From: an uncultured Acetatifactor sp.
GTDB taxonomy: Bacteria > Bacillota > Clostridia > Lachnospirales > Lachnospiraceae
NCBI GenBank assembly: GCA_910584435.1
Contig: CAJUAP010000043.1
Location: 1-33,603, forward strand
Length of the DNA: 33,603 nucleotides
Direction: 5' to 3'
Below, piece after piece: positions 30,231-33,603 of this stretch; the first letter of the stretch is position 1; each line of letters begins with the position of its first letter. Under the pieces are notes generated by a model, which did not search any database, was not told the DNA's origin, and worked only from the letters and a program-made list of their open reading frames with translations. The position numbers and the translations under genes are program-made.

Positions 30231-30917
30231 ATGAATCGGTTGAATTATCAGAAAGAATTGGATAAAATTTTGGGGAAGATTGTGCAGAAGAAAAATGAGA
30301 ACGATGCAGCTGTACCAACATTGTTCCTGCATAGCTGCTGCGCTCCCTGCAGCAGTTATGTACTGGAGTATCTTTGCAGTTTTTTCAGTATTACGGTGTT
30401 TTATTTCAACCCCAATATCTCGGATTCGGAAGAATACAAAAAGCGTGTGGCAGAGCAGGTAAGGCTGATTGCAGCGTACAATACGGAGATAGAGCATTCC
30501 ATGGAGACAGGGACTTCCATGAAAATGGGGTATCCGATTTCCATAGTGGAAGGAGATTATGTACCTGGGCGTTTTTTTGAGATGGCTAAGGGATTGGAAA
30601 CTTGTCCGGAGGGCGGAGAGAGATGTTTTCGCTGCTATGCCCTGCGTCTTGAAGAGACGGCAAGATATGCGGTGCGGGCCGGCAGTGATTATTTTGCCAC
30701 AACACTTACCATCAGCCCTTTGAAAAATGCGCATAAGTTAAATGAAATCGGTCAGGCAATGTCACAGAAATATGGTGTGGCATGGCTGCCCTCCGATTTC
30801 AAGAAAAAGGACGGCTATAAGCGTTCTATAGAATTGTCCGCAGAATATAACCTTTACCGACAGAATTATTGCGGCTGTATATATTCCCGGAACCAATCAT
30901 TGCAGAAGCAGCTGTAG
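30231..30917 (+). CDS. queH: Epoxyqueuosine reductase QueH
   Basis: QueH reduces epoxyqueuosine to queuosine in tRNA, the last step of Q biosynthesis, and replaces the cobalamin-dependent QueG. The 228-residue protein has the expected Cys motifs: HSCCAPCSSYVLE near residue 28, RCFRCYALRLEETA, and YRQNYCGCIYS near the C-terminus, which bind an iron-sulfur cluster and a second metal. TTLTISPLKNAHKLNEIG and FKKKDGYKRS are also conserved. ATG 30231 follows GTGGAGATG; the frame is open upstream to 30147 but that part lies in hairpins 3 and 4. Residues about 87-94 include EHSMETGTSM, a degenerate double copy of the 18-bp repeat seen in sbcC. No other queuosine genes are in the window. Confidence 0.93.
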   Translation: MNRLNYQKELDKILGKIVQKKNENDAAVPTLFLHSCCAPCSSYVLEYLCSFFSITVFYFNPNISDSEEYKKRVAEQVRLIAAYNTEIEHSMETGTSMKMGYPISIVEGDYVPGRFFEMAKGLETCPEGGERCFRCYALRLEETARYAVRAGSDYFATTLTISPLKNAHKLNEIGQAMSQKYGVAWLPSDFKKKDGYKRSIELSAEYNLYRQNYCGCIYSRNQSLQKQL

Positions 30918-30940
30918 CAGTTCAGCGACCTGCCAGAACC
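30913..30940. repeat. Degenerate CAGTTCAG element after queH
   Basis: GTAGCAGTTCAGCGACCTG at 30913 onward resembles the element upstream of yfhO (5724 onward) over about 28 bases. The right arm has decayed to CAGAACCTG. It overlaps the queH stop codon. Confidence 0.5.
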
Positions 30941-30977
30941 TGTTACAAGCGGTAAGACTGTCATGAAAATATTTTTG

Positions 30978-31006
30978 TTGCAGAATATGCGAAAACAGGA
31001 TATAAT
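30978..31006 (+). promoter_or_regulatory. argS promoter
   Basis: TTGCAG (30978-30983) and a perfect TATAAT (31001-31006) are 17 bases apart. The start site near 31013 leaves a leader of about 80 bases, too short for a T-box, and no T-box sequence is seen. Confidence 0.8.
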
Positions 31007-31092
31007 GATAAAACAAAAAATAAATGTGAATTTTACGGATGTCTGCAGTGCAGGGTATGCACAGATTATACAGAAAACGGATAGAGGAAATT

Positions 31093-32868
31093 ATGAAAAA
31101 GATATTAGAGATGTTATCGGAAGAAATGGGAAAAGCTTTTGAGGCAGCAGGGTATGACGGGGCATTAGGAAGAGTGACCATATCCAACCGCCCTGATTTA
31201 TGTGAGTATCAATGCAACGGCGCTATGGCAGGAGCAAAGCGTTATAAGAAGGCGCCAATTGCGATTGCAGATGATGTGGCGGAGAAGCTTGCGGACAGTG
31301 AGGTGTTCCAGGAAGCAGCTGCAGCTGCACCGGGATTCTTAAATTTGAAGCTTTCCGGAAAGTTTTTACTGGATGTGGTAAAGACAATGAGCAAAGAACC
31401 GAAATTCGGTCTGGAAATGCCGGAAAAGCCTAAGAAAATAGTAATTGATTACGGCGGTCCCAACCTGGCAAAACCTCTCCATGTGGGACATCTGCGTTCT
31501 GCCATTCTGGGCGAAAGCGTGAAGCGGATCTGCCGTTATGCAGGACATGAATGTATCGGAGACGTGCACATGGGGGATTGGGGGATGCCCATGGGACTTG
31601 TGATTACGGGGCTGAAGGAACAGCATCCGGAGTGGGTATATTTCAACGAAGGCTATGAAGGCGAGTACCCGGTGGAACCGCCTTTTACCGTTGCCGAGTT
31701 AGAGGAAATCTATCCTGCAGCCAGTGCAAGGTCCAAGGAAGATCCTGAATTCAAGGCAAAGGCTATGGAGAATACCTATAAACTGCAGAATGGTGTCCGG
31801 GGGCACAGGGCTCTTTGGAAGCATATTTTAAATGCGTCCGTGGCGGATCTGAAGAAGAATTACCGCAATCTGAATGTAGAGTTTGACCTCTGGAAGGGGG
31901 AAAGCGATGTCCATGAGCTGATTCCTGATATGGTGGCAGAAATGAAGGAAAAAGGATACGCTTATATCAGTGAAGGCGCTCTGGTGGTGGATGTGAAAGA
32001 AGATACGGACACGAAGGAAATTCCGCCCTGTATGATCTTAAAATCCGATGGCGCTGCTTTGTACAATACCACGGATCTTGCAACGATTATGGAGCGTGTG
32101 CGCCTGTACCAGCCGGATGAGATTATCTATATGACGGATAAACGGCAGGAATTGTATTTTGAACAGGTATTCCGCTGTGCTCGCAAGACAAAACTGGTGA
32201 AGCCGGAAATGCAGCTGAAATTCCTGGGATTCGGTACTATGAACGGCAGCGACGGGAAGCCGTTTAAGACAAGGGATGGCGGTGTGATGCGGCTGGAGAA
32301 GCTGGTGCAGGACACCAAGGATGAAATGTATCGTAAAATCCGGGAAGGCCGTAAATGTCTTGAAATGTCAGAGCAGGAGGCTAAGGAAATATCGGATATT
32401 GTAGCGCTTTCTGCACTGAAGTACGGTGATTTGTCTAATCAGGCTTCCAAGGACTATATCTTTGATATTGATAAGTTTACCTCCTTTGAAGGAGACACAG
32501 GGCCTTACATTCTGTATACCATTGTGCGCATTAAATCTATTCTGGCGAAATACAGGGAGCAGGGCGGAAGTACGGAAGCGCTTGAACTGCTGGAAGCAGG
32601 CAATGCATCGGAAAAAGCATTGGAGATGACATTGACGCAGTTTAATACCATGATGCAGAATGCAGCGGAGGAAACTGCTCCTCAGCGTGTGTGTGCGTAT
32701 GTGTATGATCTGGCAAATGCATTGAATCATTTTTATCATGAGACTCCGATTCTGAAGGAAGAAGATGCCGGAAGGCAGCAAAGCCTTATTGCATTAATTA
32801 TGCTTACGAAAGATATTATGGAAACCTGTATTGATTTGCTGGGATTTTCTGCTCCTGAAAAAATGTAG
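31093..32868 (+). CDS. argS: Arginyl-tRNA synthetase
   Basis: ArgRS attaches arginine to tRNA-Arg in the cytoplasm. The 591-residue class-I enzyme has an N-terminal Add1 domain (about 1-100), the HIGH-type motif HVGH (His130-His133) within NLAKPLHVGHLRS, the GDWGMPMG block, and the catalytic-core stretch YMTDKRQELYFEQVF. The C-terminal DALR anticodon-binding domain ends in LLGFSAPEKM. Like most ArgRS enzymes it lacks a canonical KMSKS; FKTRDGGVMRL takes that place. ATG 31093 follows AGAGGAAA; an upstream in-frame start at 31039 lacks a good site. The gene has its own promoter and ends 38 bases before rnpB. Confidence 0.96.
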   Translation: MKKILEMLSEEMGKAFEAAGYDGALGRVTISNRPDLCEYQCNGAMAGAKRYKKAPIAIADDVAEKLADSEVFQEAAAAAPGFLNLKLSGKFLLDVVKTMSKEPKFGLEMPEKPKKIVIDYGGPNLAKPLHVGHLRSAILGESVKRICRYAGHECIGDVHMGDWGMPMGLVITGLKEQHPEWVYFNEGYEGEYPVEPPFTVAELEEIYPAASARSKEDPEFKAKAMENTYKLQNGVRGHRALWKHILNASVADLKKNYRNLNVEFDLWKGESDVHELIPDMVAEMKEKGYAYISEGALVVDVKEDTDTKEIPPCMILKSDGAALYNTTDLATIMERVRLYQPDEIIYMTDKRQELYFEQVFRCARKTKLVKPEMQLKFLGFGTMNGSDGKPFKTRDGGVMRLEKLVQDTKDEMYRKIREGRKCLEMSEQEAKEISDIVALSALKYGDLSNQASKDYIFDIDKFTSFEGDTGPYILYTIVRIKSILAKYREQGGSTEALELLEAGNASEKALEMTLTQFNTMMQNAAEETAPQRVCAYVYDLANALNHFYHETPILKEEDAGRQQSLIALIMLTKDIMETCIDLLGFSAPEKM

Positions 32869-32906
32869 GGACGGGAAGCAGGCTAATGTTTTCAGTTGTG
32901 AGTACG

Positions 32907-33328
32907 GTTGAGTAAGATAAATAATCGCGGCTGCATGTTTCTTCTGCAGGACATTGCTTTTTGTGCGGATGTCATGAGAGGCAGGAGAGTGCTGAGGTAA
33001 CATGCAGGTGAGGAAAGTCCGGGCTTCACAGGGCAGGATGCCGGATAACGTCCGGTGGAGGCGACTCCAAGGCCAGTGCAACAGAGATATACAGCCCGGT
33101 GCATTGTGTCAGCACAATGTACTGCGGTGATGGTGGAAAGGCAGTGTAAGAGACTACCGTCCGTCCGGTAACGGGCGGAGCCATGTAAACCCCATCCGAA
33201 GCAAGACCAAATAGAAAGCGAGAGGCTTGCCCGGCCTGCTTTCAGGTAGGTCGCTTGACGCGGCTGGCAACAGCCGTGCTAGATAGATGATTATTCACGA
33301 CATAACCCGGCTTATCGTTTTGCTCAAC
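32907..33328 (+). ncRNA. rnpB: RNase P RNA
   Basis: Catalytic RNA that removes 5' leaders from pre-tRNA. The universal core is present: GAGGAAAGTCCGGGCT at 33009-33024, CCAGTGCAACAGAGA near 33073, GACCAAATAG near 33206, and near the 3' end AGATAGATGATTATTCACG with ACATAACCCGGCTTAT. Ends are set from helices: P1 pairs GTTGAGT (32907-32913) with GCTCAAC (33322-33328), including one G-U pair, and P2 pairs CTGCATG (32931-32937) with CATGCAG (33001-33007). The P3 arm between the P2 strands is about 60 bases long. Exact mature ends may differ by a few bases. Confidence 0.95.
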
Positions 33329-33331
33329 AGT

Positions 33332-33377
33332 AAAACACCGCAGAATCCTGTATATATACGGGATTCTGCGGTGTTTT
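33332..33377 (+). terminator. rnpB terminator
   Basis: AAAACACCGCAGAATCC (33332-33348) and GGATTCTGCGGTGTTTT (33361-33377) form a perfect 17-bp stem around a 12-base AT-rich loop, ending in four T residues. It lies directly after the RNase P RNA. Confidence 0.9.
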
Positions 33378-33380
33378 GAC

Positions 33381-33602
33381 TGTCTGGCGCCGGAGACGGA
33401 CAGTTTTATCGGTTCAGAACGCTTTGAACGCCTTTCTGCAAAGGGCAAGCTGCTTAGTAAATCCGAATGGAAAGACGAGGAAAGCGTCACCAAATGGCCC
33501 AATATGACAAAGCACCGTATATATGCCAAAAAGCAGACAGGGAATATGATTTCAGTGACAATAAAATTACGGCGGTTACGCCCCTGCGCTGCTATACACT
33601 GA
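33381..33602 (+). pseudogene. Antibiotic biosynthesis monooxygenase (ABM)-like fragment, frameshifted
   Basis: The frame containing CCG 33390 reads SFIGSERFERLSAKGKLLSK, then EWKDEESVTKWPNMTKHR, a pattern typical of small ABM-domain (heme-degrading monooxygenase-like) proteins. After about 33535 the family-like sequence continues in another frame (EYDFSDNKITAVTPLRCYTL), while the first frame stops at 33600-33602. The N-terminal strand of the domain and a start codon are missing. It appears 5'-truncated beside the rnpB terminator and frameshifted; the rest runs off the window. Confidence 0.5.
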
Positions 33603-33603
33603 C

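Noticed and set aside
30918..31092. T-box leader upstream of argS
   Set aside because: The leader after the promoter is only about 80 bases and has no T-box sequence or specifier-type stem.
33242..33529. 95-codon - strand ORF near the window end
   Set aside because: Antisense to the RNase P RNA, its terminator and the ABM-like fragment.

Overview
The window looks like chromosomal DNA of a low-to-mid GC Gram-positive gut anaerobe, most probably a member of the Lachnospiraceae (Clostridium cluster XIVa). This is inferred from gene content (paired GlgC/GlgD, YfhO, QueH, LytTR regulator, DUF2974 and DUF1703 proteins, Uma2), from strong AGGAGG-type ribosome binding sites and from consensus sigma-A promoters with many extended -10 elements. 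No species is claimed. No tRNA, rRNA, CRISPR array, phage gene or intact transposase was recognised.

Layout. 1-657: G-rich tandem repeats, then a perfect consensus promoter. 658-1641: Uma2-type nuclease-fold gene. 1836-3182: citrate synthase, followed directly by six 38-bp repeats and a terminator. 3815-4969 (+) and 4902-5564 (-): a DUF2974 hydrolase-like gene and a class-I glutamine amidotransferase-like peptidase that overlap tail to tail. 5791-8373: large YfhO membrane protein. 8374-9200: decayed membrane-protein remnant. 9201-10436: degenerate EAL plus HDOD signalling protein. 10612-15001: carAB (overlapping start and stop). 15144-15551: small NifX/NifB-type protein with a His/Cys-rich tail, followed by 34-bp repeats. 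15756-18700: a decaying block with a chemotaxis receptor pseudogene (-), two DUF1703 C-terminal fragments, a destroyed ABC ATPase fragment and one intact orphan LytTR regulator. 18848-21192 (-): glgD and glgC, divergent from an ECF-type sigma factor and its membrane partner (21696-23489). 23849-30042: sbcD and an unusually long sbcC. 30231-30917: queH. 31093-32868: argS. 32907-33328: RNase P RNA with a strong terminator. The window ends in a frameshifted monooxygenase fragment.

How the parts relate. Most genes are housekeeping: pyrimidine/arginine precursor supply (carAB), glycogen precursor synthesis (glgCD), DNA end and hairpin processing (sbcCD), tRNA modification and charging (queH, argS) and tRNA maturation (rnpB). 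They do not form one pathway.

The most unusual property is the density of short repeats. There is a 30/31-bp G-rich array, a 38-bp array abutting the citrate synthase stop codon, 34-bp repeats continuing a metal-binding tail, a 21-bp array at the glgD stop codon, a 78-bp-period duplication inside sbcD, and an 18-bp unit with a palindromic core that appears in the same reading frame in three unrelated proteins (YfhO, SbcC, QueH). Dispersed perfect hairpins occur in several intergenic regions. One of them, a 42-bp element present twice upstream of the sigma factor, is fused in one copy to a terminator so that the two hairpins are mutually exclusive, which resembles an attenuator. These repeat and leader structures, rather than any one protein, are the best candidates for undescribed biology here.
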